A stretch of DNA of 64,000 nucleotides from Axinella damicornis (GCA_963931865.1 OZ007506.1:2124531-2188530), one strand, 5' to 3'; shown: positions 1 to 14,200, numbered from the stretch's first letter. Program-made: numbers and translations. Notes: generated by a model from the letters alone, not told the origin.

Positions 1-1
1 C

Positions 2-2147
2 GAGCTGACACAGATGTACTTGAACATGTACGCCCGGCTGGGATTGAGGACATTGTGTCTGGCAAAGAGGGTAAGGTGTATGTGTGGGTGAGGGTGTGTG
101 AGTGTAGATGAGCAGGAATGGGAGGCGGGGAAGACACACATGCAACATGCACACGCCGCCTCCTCACCAGTTTCATCCTGTCCCCTTCTCTCCCACACTC
201 CTATCCTCCTTCCCTCTCCCCTCAATCCTCCTCCCCTCTCCCCTCCATTTTTTCCCCTCATCCCAGGTCCTCAGTGAGGAGGAGTATGGTCGTTGGTCAG
301 AGGAGCGCCATGCTGCTGAGGTAGCGCTGGAGAACAGAGACACACTTCTATTCCAGTCTGCTTGCAGTGTTGAGAAGAACCTGGAACTGCTAGGTGAGAG
401 ACGGCTGGACAGACACTGATGGTCTGTTTCAGCAACCTGTGTGGCTACAATTGTTGCATACTAGATGATTCATAGTGGGTACTAGCTCACCTCACAGGAA
501 GTTGTTGGTGGAAAGGCAAGTGTCTAGCAGATATGTCATCTGCTGTACCCACATCTTCCTAGACTCTGCCCCAGCTTCCTACCACAATAGGATAGACTAG
601 ACGTCCTTTACCTTCCCCTATACTGCAAGATCTAACTTTACCGTCCCCTTTACCTCAAGATCTAACTTTACCGTCCGTCCCCTTTACCGCAAGATCTAAC
701 TTCACCGTCCCCTTTACCGAAGATCTAACTTTACCGTCCCCTTTACCGAAGATCTAACTTTACCGTCTCCTTTACAACTTTACCGTCCCCTTTACCGCAA
801 GATCTAACTTTACCGGCCCCTTTACCGCAAGATCTAACTTTACCGTCCCCTTTACCGCAAGATTTAACTTGATACACTCTACAATTTCCTGTACCATCAG
901 AGAGTGAACAGTGAAATAACCCTGATATACCAGACCCACCCACAGCTTCCTTTACCGCGAGAGCAACCTAACTTGATACACTAACCTCTCTCCCCTCTCA
1001 TCCCCCTCCCCTCTCACCCTTCTCACCCCCTCCCCCCTCTTCCCCCTCCCCCTTTCCCTTCCACAGGTGCCACAGGTATAGAGGACCGCCTGCAAGAGAG
1101 AGTGCCAGAAGCAATTGAGGGTCTAAGAGCTGCTGGGATCAAGATATGGGTGCTCACTGGAGACAAGCGGGTAAGGGGTACAGACGATTTGTTATGCATA
1201 ATTTGCGCTTGGAAACATTGCGTTTAGTGTTGCATACACACACGTGCATGCACACGCAATGTTTCCACGTTCAAATTATGCGCACAAATGTTCAAACACA
1301 ACAGAAATCGACTGTAAGGAGTTGATGGGAATAGGGATAATGGACTAGAGCCTGTTGCCATGGCAGCCAAGGTATGTTGGTCATTAGTACTTGTATGTTC
1401 TCTCGCTCTCCAGGAAACAGCCATCAACATCGCGTACTCCTCCCACCTCATTGATGATGACATGGACGTCATCATTATTAAAGTTTCTTCGCAGGTCAGT
1501 AGTGGTTAACACCTACACCTCTCCCACACCCCCACCCACACCTCCCACACCCCACCTCACCTCCCACCTACACCTCTCCCACACCCCACCTCTCCCACAT
1601 CTCACCTCCCACATCCCACCTCTCCCACACCCCACCTCTCCCACATCTCACCTCCCACATCCCACCTCTCCCACACCCCACCCTCCCACACCCCACCTCA
1701 CCTCCCACCTACACCTCTCCCACACCCCACCCTCCCACACCCCACCTCACCTCCCACCTACACCTCTCCCACACCCCACTTCCCCCACACCCAACCTCTC
1801 CCACACCCCACCTCACCTCCCACACCCCTCCAACCTACACATCTCTCACACCCCACCTCTCCCACATCCCACCTCTCCCACCCCACCTCACCTCCCACAC
1901 CCCACCTCTCCCACACCCCTCCAACCTACACATCTCTCACACCCCCACCTCTCCCACTTGTACCTCTCCCACACCCCACCTCTCCCACCCCCACCTCACC
2001 TCCCACACCCCACCTCTCCCACCCCCACCCCATATCCATCTCAGCATATTTGTGTGCACCCCTTCCTGTTCTTCCCCCTTCACATACATCACATAATTAT
2101 ACACCCATGCACAATTATGCACACACACTCACACACACACACTCACT

Positions 2148-2211
<64 letters not shown>

Positions 2212-5200
2212 GGAGGAGTGTCAACGTGCACTGGAAGCTCACCGGAGAGAGTTTGAAGAGCAGGAGAATACTAACATTGTAGAACAAGCCAGCACCAATG
2301 GAAGCATAGATTCCATCCTCTCCAGACTGACTCTCCTGAGACCTATGTGTAGGGCTGACTTGGACAGTTATCGTGCGCCACCAAAGGCCTTGGTGATTGA
2401 TGGAACTTCTCTGCAATTTGCACTACATCCTAATGTGAAGAAATTGTTCTTAAACATTGCCAGTCGCTGTCGATCAGTGATCTGCTGCCGAGCTGCACCG
2501 CTACAGAAGGTTAGAGCTCTTATATACCTACATACCTAGCCTTGTTCCCAGGCTCTTGTGCAGGGCCAGACAAAGAGCCTGGTACACACTGGCAGCTCCC
2601 CTGCACAAGAGCCTGGTACACACTGGTAGCTCCCCTGCACGAGAGCCTGGTACACACTGGTATCTCCCCTTCACGAGAGCCTGGTACACACTGGTAGCTC
2701 CCCTGCACGAGAGCCTGGTACACACTGTTAGCTCCCCTGCACGAGAGCCTGGTATACACTGGTAGCTCCCCTGCACGAGAGCCTGGTATACACTGTTAGC
2801 TCCCCTGCACGAGAGCCTGGTATACACTGGTAGCTCCCCTGCACGAGAGCCTGGTACACACTGGTATCTCCCCTGCATGAGAGCCTGGTACACACTGGTA
2901 GCTCCCCTGCACGAGAGCCTGGTACACACTGGTATCTCCCCTGCACGAGAGCCTGGTATACACTGTTAGCTCCCCTGCACGAGAGCCTGGTACACACTGG
3001 TATCTCCCCTGCACGAGAGCCTGGTACACACTGGTAGCTCCCCTGCACGAGAGCCTGGTACACACTGGTAGCTCCCCTGCATGAGAGCCTGGTACACACT
3101 GGTAGCTCCCCTGCACGAGAGCCTGGTACACACTGTTAGCTCCCCTGCACGAGAGCCTGGTACACACTGGTAGCTCCCCTGCACGAGAGCCTGGTATACA
3201 CTGGTAACTCCCCTGCACGAGAGCCTGGTACACACTGTTAGCTCCCCTGCACGAGAGCCTGGTACACACTGGTAGCTCCCCTGCATGAGAGCCTGGTATA
3301 CACTGGTAGCTCCCCTGCATGAGAGCCTGGTACACACTGTTAGCTCCCCTGCACGAGAGCCTGGTATACACTGTTAGCTCCCCTGCACGAGAACCTGGTA
3401 CACACTGGTAGCTCCCCTGCACGAGAGCCTGGTACACACTGGTAGCTCCCCTGCACGAGAGCCTGGTATACACTGGTAGCTCCCCTGCACGAGAGCCTGG
3501 TACACACTGGTATCTCCCCTGCACGAGAGCCTGGTACACACTGGTATCTCCCCTGCACGAGAGCCTGGTATACACTGGTAGCTCCCCTGCACGAGAGCCT
3601 GGTACACACTGTTAGCTCCCCTGCACGAGAGCCTGGTACACACTGGTATCTCCCCTGCACAAGAGCCTGGTACACACTGGTAGCTCCCCTGCACGAGAGC
3701 CTGGTATACACTGTTAGCTCCCTTGCACGAGAGCCTGGTACACACTGGTATCTCCCCTGCACGAGAGCCTGGTACACACTGGTAGCTCCCCTTCACGAGA
3801 GCCTGGTACACACTGGTAGCTCCCCTGCACGAGAGCCTGGTACACACTGTTAGGTCCCCTGCACGAGAGCCTGGTACACACTGTTAGCTCCCCTGCACGA
3901 GAGCCTGGTACACACTGGTAGCTCCCCTGCACGAGAACCTGGTACACACTGGTAGCTGCCCTGCACGAGAACCTGGTAGCTCCCCTGCATGAGAGCCTGG
4001 TACACACTGTTAGCTCCCCTGCATGAGAGCCTGGTACACACTGGTAGCTCCCCTGCATGAGAGCCTGGTACACACTGTTAGCTCCCCTGCACGAGAGCCT
4101 GGTACACACTGGTAGCTCCCCTGCACGAGAGCCTGGTACACACTGGTAACTCCCCTGCACGAGAGCCTGGTACACACTGGTAGCTCCCCTGCACGAGAAC
4201 CTGGTACACACTGGTAGCTCCCCTGCATGAGAGCCTGGTACACACTGTTAGCTTCCCTGCATGAGAGCCTGGTACACACTGGTAGCTCCCCTGCATGAGA
4301 GCCTGGTACACACTGTTAGCTCCCCTGCACGAGAGCCTGGTACACACTGGTAGCTCCCCTGCACGAGAGCCTGGTACACACTGGTAACTCCCCTGCACGA
4401 GAGCCTGGTACACACTGGTAGCTCCCCTGCACGAGAGCCTGGTACACACTGGTAGCTCCCCTGCACGAGAACCTGGTACACACTGGTAGCTGCCCTGCAC
4501 GAGAACCTGGTACACACTGGTAGCTCCCCTGCATGAGAGCCTGGTACACACTGTTAGCTCCCCTGCATGAGAGCCTGGTACACACTGTTAGCTCCCCTGC
4601 ACGAGAGCCTGGTATACACTGTTAGCTCCCCTGCACGAGAGCCTGGTACACACTGTTAGCTCCCCTGCACGAGAGCCTGGTACACACTGGTAGCTCCCCT
4701 GCACGAGAACCTGGTACACACTGGTAGCTCCCCTGCATGAGAGCCTGGTACACACTGTTAGCTCCCCTGCATGAGAGCCTGGTACACACTGTTAGCTCCC
4801 CTGCACGAGAGCCTGGTACACACTGTTAGCTCCCCTGCACGAGAGCCTGGTACACACTGGTAGCTCCCCTGCACAAGAACCTGTGAACGAGGCTAATATA
4901 TACCTATACCACATGGGTGCAGTTAGTAATGAAAGACCATGATAGTGCGCCATGCGGTAGGACTGCAGTAACATTAAACCTAACCTCCATTCTAAGCTTG
5001 AACTTTAAACTTTGACCCCCTCAGGCTGCAGTGGTCGAGCTAGTAAAGGTCAATTTGCGTCAGATGACCCTTGCAGTGGGAGATGGCGCCAATGATGTCA
5101 GCATGATCCAGATGGCAGATGTTGGGGTTGGCGTAGCAGGCAAAGAGGGAATGCAGGTAGGTTCTCCCTCCCTTCTTTCCCCCTTCCACCCCCTCCCTTC

Positions 5201-8200
5201 CTCCTTCCTCCCTCCTTCCTTCCTCCCTCCCTCCCTCCCTCCCTACCTCCTGCTCCCTCCCTCCTTCCTCCCTGCTATAATGGCCAAAGAGTAATGCCAA
5301 TTGGATCTCTTACTTTGTTTTTACCTCACTCTTCTTTACCTCCTCCCTCCCTCCTTTCCTCTCCTCTTCCCTCCTTTCTCTCTTCCCTCCTTTCTTTCTC
5401 CCCTCTCCTCCTTCCCTGCCTCCCTCACTTCCTTCTCAGGCGGTGATGGCAAGCGACTTCGCAATGGCAAGATTCAATTTCTTGGAGAATCTTCTCCTCG
5501 TTCATGGCCACTGGTGTTACTCCCGCCTTGCAAGAATGATGCTCTACTTCTTCTACAAGAATGTGGTATGTACTGGTGACACTGCTTGTGAGCCTTGGTC
5601 CCAGGCTTATCCGTTTTGTTCTTCAGTATGCACTGACAATAATAAACTAAAGCAGAAGAGCAGCGAAAGCCAAGGAAATCCTGGTATTGTGAATGATGTG
5701 AGGTGGACAAGGTGGACGTGGGGGGGGGGGGGCTACCACAAGGGACCTGCTGAACTGACTATGCCCTGACGTCATTCAAATGATATGTTTTTCACTGCTC
5801 TTCAGTTTCCATTTGTTATTGTCAACTCCAACCGAAGAACAAAAAAGGTTAGGCCTGGGAATGAGGCTACTGCTTGTGAGAGCTAATTTCAACGCACACA
5901 CTGATTATGGCATCATCCCTCCCTCCCTCTCCCCCTCCCTCCTCCCTCTCCCCCTCCCTCCCAATCCCCCCTCCCTCCTCTCAGGCCTACGCAGTCCTCA
6001 TCTTCTGGTTTCAGCTGTTCAACGCATTCTCCGGATCCAACCCCATTGACACTGTCAACCTCCTCATCTTCAACTTGGTCTACACCAGTCTACCTATCCT
6101 TGCAGTGGCCATCATTGACCAGGATCTCCCCAAAGAAATGTTGCTAGCAGACAAGCACTACTATAAGCAAGGCAGATGCTCTGAAGTGTACACTCGATTT
6201 AAGTTTTGGCTCACGATGATCGACGCTTTCTATGAGAGTGCCGTGGTGTTCTTCATGGCTTTTGTGGTAGGTTACGCTACTGTGTGAGGTGCACCGTTCC
6301 CATACCAGGAGATTGTATTCATAGCCCAAGTTGAGATACTCATAGCCTCGTTCCCAGGCCTTCTACACCTCCAGTTTTTGATCAAAGATATTCCCCAGGC
6401 CTTCCCCCTCGGTTTTTGCATACTGCAAGCAATCATAAACTGGAGGTGTGGAATGTTGGTAATTCAAGATCAACGTTGCCAACAACTGTGACTTACAATA
6501 TCGATCGAATCACTGAACACGAGGAAGGTCACGTGCACAAGAATGGGGTGATCTCAGATCTAGATATGCGTACATAGTATGATTACATAATAATGAATAA
6601 CAGTCCAGTTCTCGGTGAGAGTGCATGTTTTAAATCTCCAACACTCCTTCTCACTCTCAGCGAGCAAATTCAGCAATGCCGATCATTCGTCGAAGTTTCT
6701 CAAATTGCTGGATACGTAGTCCTTTCGTGAGCATATCAGCTACCATGTCTTCGGAAGTGCAATACGTTAGCTTGATCCTTCCAGCATCTACCAGATCACG
6801 GATGAAATGGTACTTTATGTCAATATGCTTGGTCCTTCCGTGGACTTGGTGATTCTTAGCCAGACATATAGTAGACTGGTTGTCTTCAAGAATGGTGATT
6901 TCTCGAATGCGCTTCTTCAGCAGATCACTTGTGAGTTGTTGAAGCCACACAGCTTCTTGGGCAGCAGCAGACAGAGCAACATATTCTGCTTCGGCGGTTG
7001 ATAGAGCCACACAAGTCTGTTTGCTGCTCTTCCAGCTGATAGTAGCACCTCCCAGAAGGAACACATACCCAGAGGTTGATTTCCTGTCTCCAACATCGCC
7101 GGCCCAATCTGCATCTGAGTACCCGGTGATTTCAGCTGGGGTGTCCTCTCTGTAAAGCAGACCAAGGTTGCTAGTGCCCTTTAGGTACCGCAAAATCCTC
7201 TTTACCGCCGTCCAGTGTTCCACTGTGGGTTTGGCACAGAAACGAGTAACTCTACTCACAGCGTAGGCAATATCAGGTCTGGTCTTGGTAGAAAGGTACA
7301 ACAGGCTCCCAACGACTGCTTGGTACCTCTGCTGGTTGCACACATCATCTGGGTTCTCACTAGGGACAAGCTTGACATCAGGATTGACAGGTGTGCTAAC
7401 AGGCTTGGAGTCGTACATACCAAACTTTTGTAGCATTTTCTCGGTATACGAGGGTTGACCAATCCAAATGATTTCCGTGAGGTGATCTTGAATGACTTTT
7501 ACTCCTAGGAAGTGATGGAGTGGTCCAAGATCTTTCATCTCGAATTTTTGACTCAACTCTTTCTTTACCGCATTCATTTTAGCCTCACTCCTCCCTCCGA
7601 GAACAATGTCGTCTACGTAGACAGCTACAAGGAACATCACTCCTTCTGAATCAAAGTGGACATATAGACAGGGGTCGCTGGATGTCTGCTCGAATCCCAT
7701 CTCTCTCAGTTTGCTGTCCAGTGCATGATTCCAGCAGCGTGGCGATTGTTTCAGACCATAGATGCTGCGTTTGAGACGACACACAAGATGCTCTTTCCCT
7801 TGCTCAACGAACCCTTCAGGCTGTCTCATGTACACCTCTTCAGCGAGTTCCCCATGGAGGAAGGCAGTGGATACATCCATCTGATGGAGTTGCAATTTGT
7901 GTTGAACCCCCAAGGCTACAACAGACCTGATGGATTCGAAACGAACAACCGGGCTGAAAGTCTCTTCATAGTCGAGCCCAAACTTCTGGGTGTAGCCTTG
8001 TGCAACCAGTCGGGCCTTGTAGCGTTCGACAGCTCCATCGGAGTCAACCTTCCGTTTGAAAATCCACTTGCTACCAACAATCTTCCGATTTGGTGGTGGC
8101 TCCACCAGCTCCCAGACATCATTTGAATGAAGTGATTCCATTTCTCCTTCCATGGCCTTTTCCCACTTGGCTTTGTCAGGACTGGATTTGGCTTCAGCTA

Positions 8201-11200
8201 CTGAGGAGGGATCTTGCTGCTCAGTTGACGCCATCGTAAGATTGTGGCTGTACCTGTCAGGCTTCTGCTTGTTTCGTGTTGATCTTCGTAGACCTGATTC
8301 CGAGACAATTGGATCGGATGCTGTTGACTCTTCAGGTACACTGTCTGGAGGATTAGGAGTTACAGTTTCCTCGATAACTGGCTCCTCTTCGACTTCAAGC
8401 TCCACATACTTGACAGTGGTCTCCTCCTTCTGAATTCCAGGCATGGAAGTTTCATCCAAAATGACATCTCTGCTGTGAATGACTTTCATCCGTCCAAGGT
8501 CATAGAGGCGGTAGCCTTTCTGGTTAGTACCATAGCCCAACAGCACGCATTTCCTTGCCTTAGAGTCGAGTTTACGTCTCTCAGCTCTAGGCACATGAGC
8601 ATAGGCACTGCATCCAAAAATACGAAGGGAGCTTACATCTGGCTTCCTACCGCTCCATGCTTCATGAGGGGTGATCCCTTGCAGTGCTTTGGTGGGACTG
8701 CGATTCCGAAGATATACCGCAGTCGATATGGCCTCGGCCCAGAATCTGTGAGGAATTGACCTTTCTTCCACTCGACTTCTCAACCAGGGCTTTCCACTCT
8801 TGGAATCGCTGAAACACTTCACCTTTGCGTTTCAGAATGTAGACCCATACATGTCGGGTATGGTCATCAACAAACGTGACGAAATACTCACCCCCACCAA
8901 GTGATCGGGTTCCGACTTTCCCACACACATCACTGTGTATCAGTTCAAGCGGATGATCTGCCCTTTTCAAAGTGGACGGTTGGAAGGGTAATCGGTGACT
9001 CTTTCCTTGCACACAAGATTCACAGAAACTAGACTCTTCTTTCCAGTCAAAGTCTAGGCCATTGACCATCTTGTTCTTCGCTAGCGCTTGCATTCCTTGA
9101 GCACCCAAGTGACCAAATCGGCGATGCCAAATGGTTTCCTTCGAACCGTTGCGATCACAGCTTGAACAGGCTTGGTGGATGGGACCTCCATGATCAAGGT
9201 AGTATAGGCTTCCTTCCCTGTGTCCAGTGGCTATAAGCTTGGACTTGGAATCTCTGATTTCACATCTCATTTCAAAGAAGGTGGTCACCTTGCCTTTCTT
9301 AGAAGCAGAGGTCACACTGAGAAGATTGTATGCTAGGTCGGGTACCAGAAGAGCATCGTGAAGGGTGCAGCTCTCCGTCTTGCCTTGTGGTAGTTTCATC
9401 GATAGAATGACGTTGCCACGCCCTACAGCCTGAAGATTTCGACCATCACCGAGTGTAACATCCAGTGGGCTGCGTAGAGCTCGGAGGTCGCTAAACATCG
9501 CTTCATTGTTGCACATGTGGCATGTGGCTCCAGAGTCTAGGATCCACTGGTCATGGGCATTAGAATCAGCAGACAAGGCATGCTGCACTACAAGACCTGT
9601 GCTCTCACAATCAGAACTGTTGTCATCTTCAGCAGTGATAGTCACTTTGAAGGCTCCCGTTTTGGTTTTCGTCTTGACTTGGACTGGTTTGATCTGACCT
9701 TTGACCTTCGCAAACTCTTCACAGTCCCTCTTGAAATGTCCTGGCTTGTTGCAGAAATGACATCTCAGATTCTTCCTGAATCGGGTAGTCAGTGCCTCTT
9801 CCTGACTGGGTTGATTCGATCGGCTCTTCATCTTCATCTCTTCATGTAACAGGCGTTCCGTTACCACTGCAAGTGTAGGAACTTCAGCATTGGCTTCCAG
9901 GGCAGTTACTAAAACATTGTAGCATTCAGGCAGGCTAGCGAGGAGGTAAACCACACGATCCTCCTCCTTTACGGGCTCACCAACCACCGACAGTTCATCA
10001 CACACCTCAGTCATGGACTTGATGTGGTCTTGTACCGAGCCCCCTTCAGCAAGCCTCATGGAAAACAACTTCCGCTTGAGCTCTAGTCTATTAGCCCAAG
10101 TCTTACGCTGAAACTGCCCAGCCAGGGCCTTCCAGACTACTACTGGATCCGTTGGATCGGCGCCGATCAGATACAGCAACCTTGGCTCAACCGCCAACAC
10201 GATAATCGCAAGAGCTTTATCCTTTCTCGCTGTAAACTTCGCCTGCTGCTCAGCTCCCTCCGTAGGAGCCGTTTCGGATCCGTTGACAATGCCCCAGAGG
10301 CCGTCCTTGATCAAGGCCATCTTACATTGAATCTTCCACGTAGAGTAATTCGAACTGTTCAATGGCACCACCGCCACAGTCTTGGACTCCGCCATTCTTG
10401 CACTCTTCAGCGTCAGGTTTACTCAGAGCTTATACGACTGCTAGGTCTTTACTCCGGGCCCATAACCTGTTGGTAATTCAAGATCAACGTTGCCAACAAC
10501 TGTGACTTACAATATCGATCGAATCACTGAACACGAGGAAGGTCACGTGCACAAGAATGGGGTGATCTCAGATCTAGATATGCGTACATAGTATGATTAC
10601 ATAATAATGAATAACAGTCCAGTTCTCGGTGAGAGTGCATGTTTTAAATCTCCAACATGGAAGGCCTGGGAATGAGGCTAGGTGCTCCTTGTTTAAAATA
10701 ACTGTGAAGTCTTTATGAACTCCAGATCTACCTTGTCAAAAGCTCCATCACCGCTGGAGTGGCATTGGGACTAACTAATCTGGTGTACATGCTAACCTCG
10801 TACCATGGAGTGTATTGTTACACATGATGTGGTCTTCCTTCCTCTCCCTGCAGTTCTACTACCCCGCTACTGACGTGGGCGTAACAGAGTTTGGTTTTGT
10901 AATCAACATCAGCATGGTAGTTGTGGTATCCCTTCACCTGGCCATAGAGACACTGCACTGGGTAGGTGAATGTGAATGGCACCATGTAGTTACTCTCTTC
11001 CTTCTTTCTCCTCACTCCTTCCTCCTTTCTTTTTCCCTCCTTCCCCTCTCTTCTCCCTCCTACACGTATCTCCTCCTCTTCATCCATTCTTCTATCTCCT
11101 CCTCCTTCCTCTCACCTCCACCTCCACCTCCCTCCTCCCTCCTCTCACCTCACCCCTGTTCCTTGCCACCCCTCCCAAACACCGCACTCTTACAGACGAT

Positions 11201-14200
11201 TGTGAACCATGTTCTCCTATGGGGCAGTGTGGTGTTTGCCTTCGTCTTCAACTACATCTACACCGCCGTTTACAATATCCTGCTACCCGACACAGAAATC
11301 TTCTGGGTGATGCAGAGAGCATCCATTCGGGCAGAATTCTGGTTCCTGCTCCTTCTAACACCAATGGTTGCACTGCTCCCGAGGTAAGGGGTTGCGAACA
11401 CGGGCACTGGAACGGGCTATAGGGCTCAGCCCCCCAATATTAATACACTGAAAGCACCGTAATACTCTAGGCATTCATTTAGTCACACAGAGAGCCTTAC
11501 CTAGGGATATCTATAGCCACGGGACAGTGAACGAAGCGCAGTCTGACTGACTAGTCCTCTGCCGATCCGCTTCACATGCAATTCAGTGATGTCTGGGTTA
11601 ATGATTAGTTTGGTTGCATTCGACCACGTGACAGACAGCTCCCCCCCCCCTCCCCCCCCCCCCCCCCCCCCCCCCCCTTCACCAGCATGGCGCATCCGTA
11701 TAGTAGCTAGCTCGACGTCTCTCCACAGCATCGATCCTCGTACATCTGGAACTTGTAGTGCAAAGCACAAAGGTGTCACGAGAGCCCATCCTGATAACTG
11801 AAAAATGAAGGTGAAAAAGATTTCTGCACTTCACGCGGACTAACACACCTCTATGCGCTACCTTCGGCAGTGTACAATTGTGTCCCTACCTCAGCCCCCC
11901 CAATCTCATACTGCTTCTGCCGCCACTGGTTCCAGAGGGTCAGTCTAGCCACTAGCCCCTCTCCACCTAGGTGAAGAAGGGCTAGCGGTTAAGTTAGAGG
12001 AGGGTCTGAAAGCGAGCTAAGGGGTGGTGTATATAGTCTTAGTACCAAACCTCTCCCATGTGCCATTTCTGCCAAAAATAGACCAATCAGTACTGGGAAT
12101 AGACTTGGAAAAAGAACATTCCAATAGGTATATGAATGAGATATGAAGCTGGGGATTGCACCATTGTGGTCAGCATGAAAAGAGCTTTCAAATGATGTCC
12201 TTAAATTGATTTTTAATCTCGGTCACATTTTGTCAAAAATCGCAGTTGGCCAAAGGCTATAATCCATGGTTTTTGTTATGAATTTGGGTCAAAATTTAAC
12301 CGACAGCAAAACAGACATCATTGGAATGCTCTATTCATGCTGATCACAATGGTGCAAATCCCAGCTTCATATCTCCTTCCTAGCCCAAGATACCTGGCAT
12401 AATATAAAATTACTGTGCTGTAGCTGCACCCCTATCCTTGTTCCCATATCCAGTTTTTGACCGGTTATGCAGGCCCTAAGAACGAGGCTATGCTTGACCC
12501 CAGGATGCACTCCACAGCAAGTGGCACATGTAGCAAACAAGACAAGACTTGATCTTTGCTGGCTTCACTGTATATCCTTGCTCGGTGTAGCTCTCAGTTG
12601 GGTGGCGCTTGTCCCATCTTTGTAGCTAGCGCAGAATGCAAGGTCTTCATGGCTACTCACGAACTAGTACCACCCTTTCGTGCCTTTCCTGAATGGTGAT
12701 TTTTAAGTGGAATGGCGTGACCTAAACTTATTACCGTATATCTTCTAAAAATTCGGCAGGTTTTTATTAATTATTCATAAGCTTTAAATTTGCCGAAATA
12801 ATTAGAAGTAAAATCGCAAAATTTGTACCAAAATGCAGAAGTGCCGAATAAGTAGAAGTGCTACCCGCGGTCAGTCGGTCGGTTTTTTTCTACTCGAGAT
12901 TCAAGTCTCAAGATCGAGCAGCTATACCGGCAGGGCGAGGTTTCCTCTTGGTACAGACTGTGACACTCCATACTTTCGACTAGCACCTGCGTCGGCCCGA
13001 ATTGTCGGTGTACGAAGCGAACAATCTCAAACTGTGCCGCAGGCTGTTACCGTGCGATCGATACCCCCTGATACTCACCCCATGTCGTTCTGTGTTCATC
13101 TGTGTTGACTCTCAGGGTCAGTGCAAGACTCGGAGGTTTGCGAGTGTACTTCAGCACAGGGCTTTCACCAATAGGACGAACTGGTCAACGTGGCACGTAC
13201 CGTATTTCCGCGATCAAACGCCGCGGCTACTATTTATTTCATCACGCGATTTACTGTGGCTACTATTCAAGGGCGGCCACTAATTGAAGGCGGCGTTTAT
13301 TAAACTCAGCATAAACACAGAAGCGAGGAAACGGATTGGAGCACCGTGTATGAAAAAAGAAGAACTTTTGTTTCAGCCCTGGGCCGTGTGGTACTGTCAT
13401 AATCATCCCGACAAAGCAGTAGGAACCGCCAAAGCCATTACTGTCACGAAAGATTTCGCCGGTCACACGTCGATCACCCCCCCCCCCCCCCCCCCCCCCC
13501 CCTGTGCCTCGACCACAGAAAACGCCAAACGCTTAGAGTCTTAGACAGCTCTCAGGGAATTTGACCAACAATCAGTTCTCCTCTCTTCACGCTCACAGCG
13601 AAATAGTCACGGTCCTGGAGGGCTAGACAAAGCGCATCGATCGATTACCGACCGTTCGAATACTAGCCGCGGCTACTAATCGAGGGCGGCGTTTATTTCG
13701 TCCAGCCCTTCTGGAGGTGCGGCTATTATTCAAGGGCGGCCACTAATCGAGTGCGGCGTTTGATCGCGGAAATACGGTAGCTATAGCTACGTCGAAGCGA
13801 TCGTTTGACTTCCAGGGGCTCGTGTGCATTGGCGACAGCTTGGAGCTTTCACCTCTTAACAGCACTGAACTCACCGATCTCTCTCCTTGACTGGCTTGTA
13901 TATGTATACGGTAAGCCTCTCGGACAGGACGGCAAGCTGCCGAAAACATATGTGACCGGATTTGCGAAAACCCGACACTTCCCGGATTTATTGATTTTGT
14001 GTTAGAGCCAATTATAGTCACACAGCAACATTTCGGCGAAAACGTGGTTATTACAGCAACGGGTCAGCAGACCCATGGACTACAAGATATCGGAGTATAA
14101 AGCCTGGATCTACTTCCATTCCGGCGTTATAAGCCCGAACTCAAGCTATATCGTCGTGCATAAATTAGTATACGGAAGGTGTTGCTACGCACACAGAACG

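Larger units (their letters stand above)
6449..10662 (-). mobile_element. Ty1/Copia LTR retrotransposon, recent insertion
   Basis: Two 190-bp direct LTRs (TGTTGG...CCAACA) flank a gag-pol region read on the minus strand, antisense to ATP10. A 5-bp target duplication TGGAA lies at 6449-6453 and 10658-10662. The LTRs appear identical by eye, so insertion is recent. The domain order gag, protease, integrase, RT, RNase H is Copia type. An internal deletion in the integrase splits the single expected frame in two, so this copy cannot move by itself. Confidence 0.95.
6343..10680. mobile_element. TAGCC-family MITE, split by Copia
   Basis: The left end TAGCCTCGTTCCCAGGCCTT is at 6343 and the matching right end GGAAGGCCTGGGAATGAGGC-TA ends at 10680. 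With the Copia element and one target-site copy removed, the two parts make a ~129-bp inverted-repeat element carrying the inner arms CCTCCAGTTTTTGATC and AAACTGGAGGTGTGG. Confidence 0.8.

Noticed and set aside
1391..2539. 382-residue plus-strand ORF with Pro/His/Thr repeats
   Set aside because: It merges two true ATP10 exons with the intron between them, whose CCACACC and CA repeats happen to stay open.
2577..4872. CRISPR-like regular array
   Set aside because: Units are contiguous with no unique spacers, in an animal intron; it is a minisatellite. The same holds for 36434-37961.
2528..4974. Long overlapping Cys/Gln/Tyr-rich minus-strand ORFs
   Set aside because: They are translations of the 34-bp minisatellite in all three frames, with no splice or family support.
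8820..8822. ATG at 8822 as a true start of a separate Copia pol ORF
   Set aside because: The first ~30 codons are upstream integrase sequence read out of frame; the frame change comes from the internal deletion.
10440..10470. tRNA-Met-like sequence
   Set aside because: Only the anticodon-arm complement is present, next to an LTR; it is a primer-binding site and not a tRNA gene.
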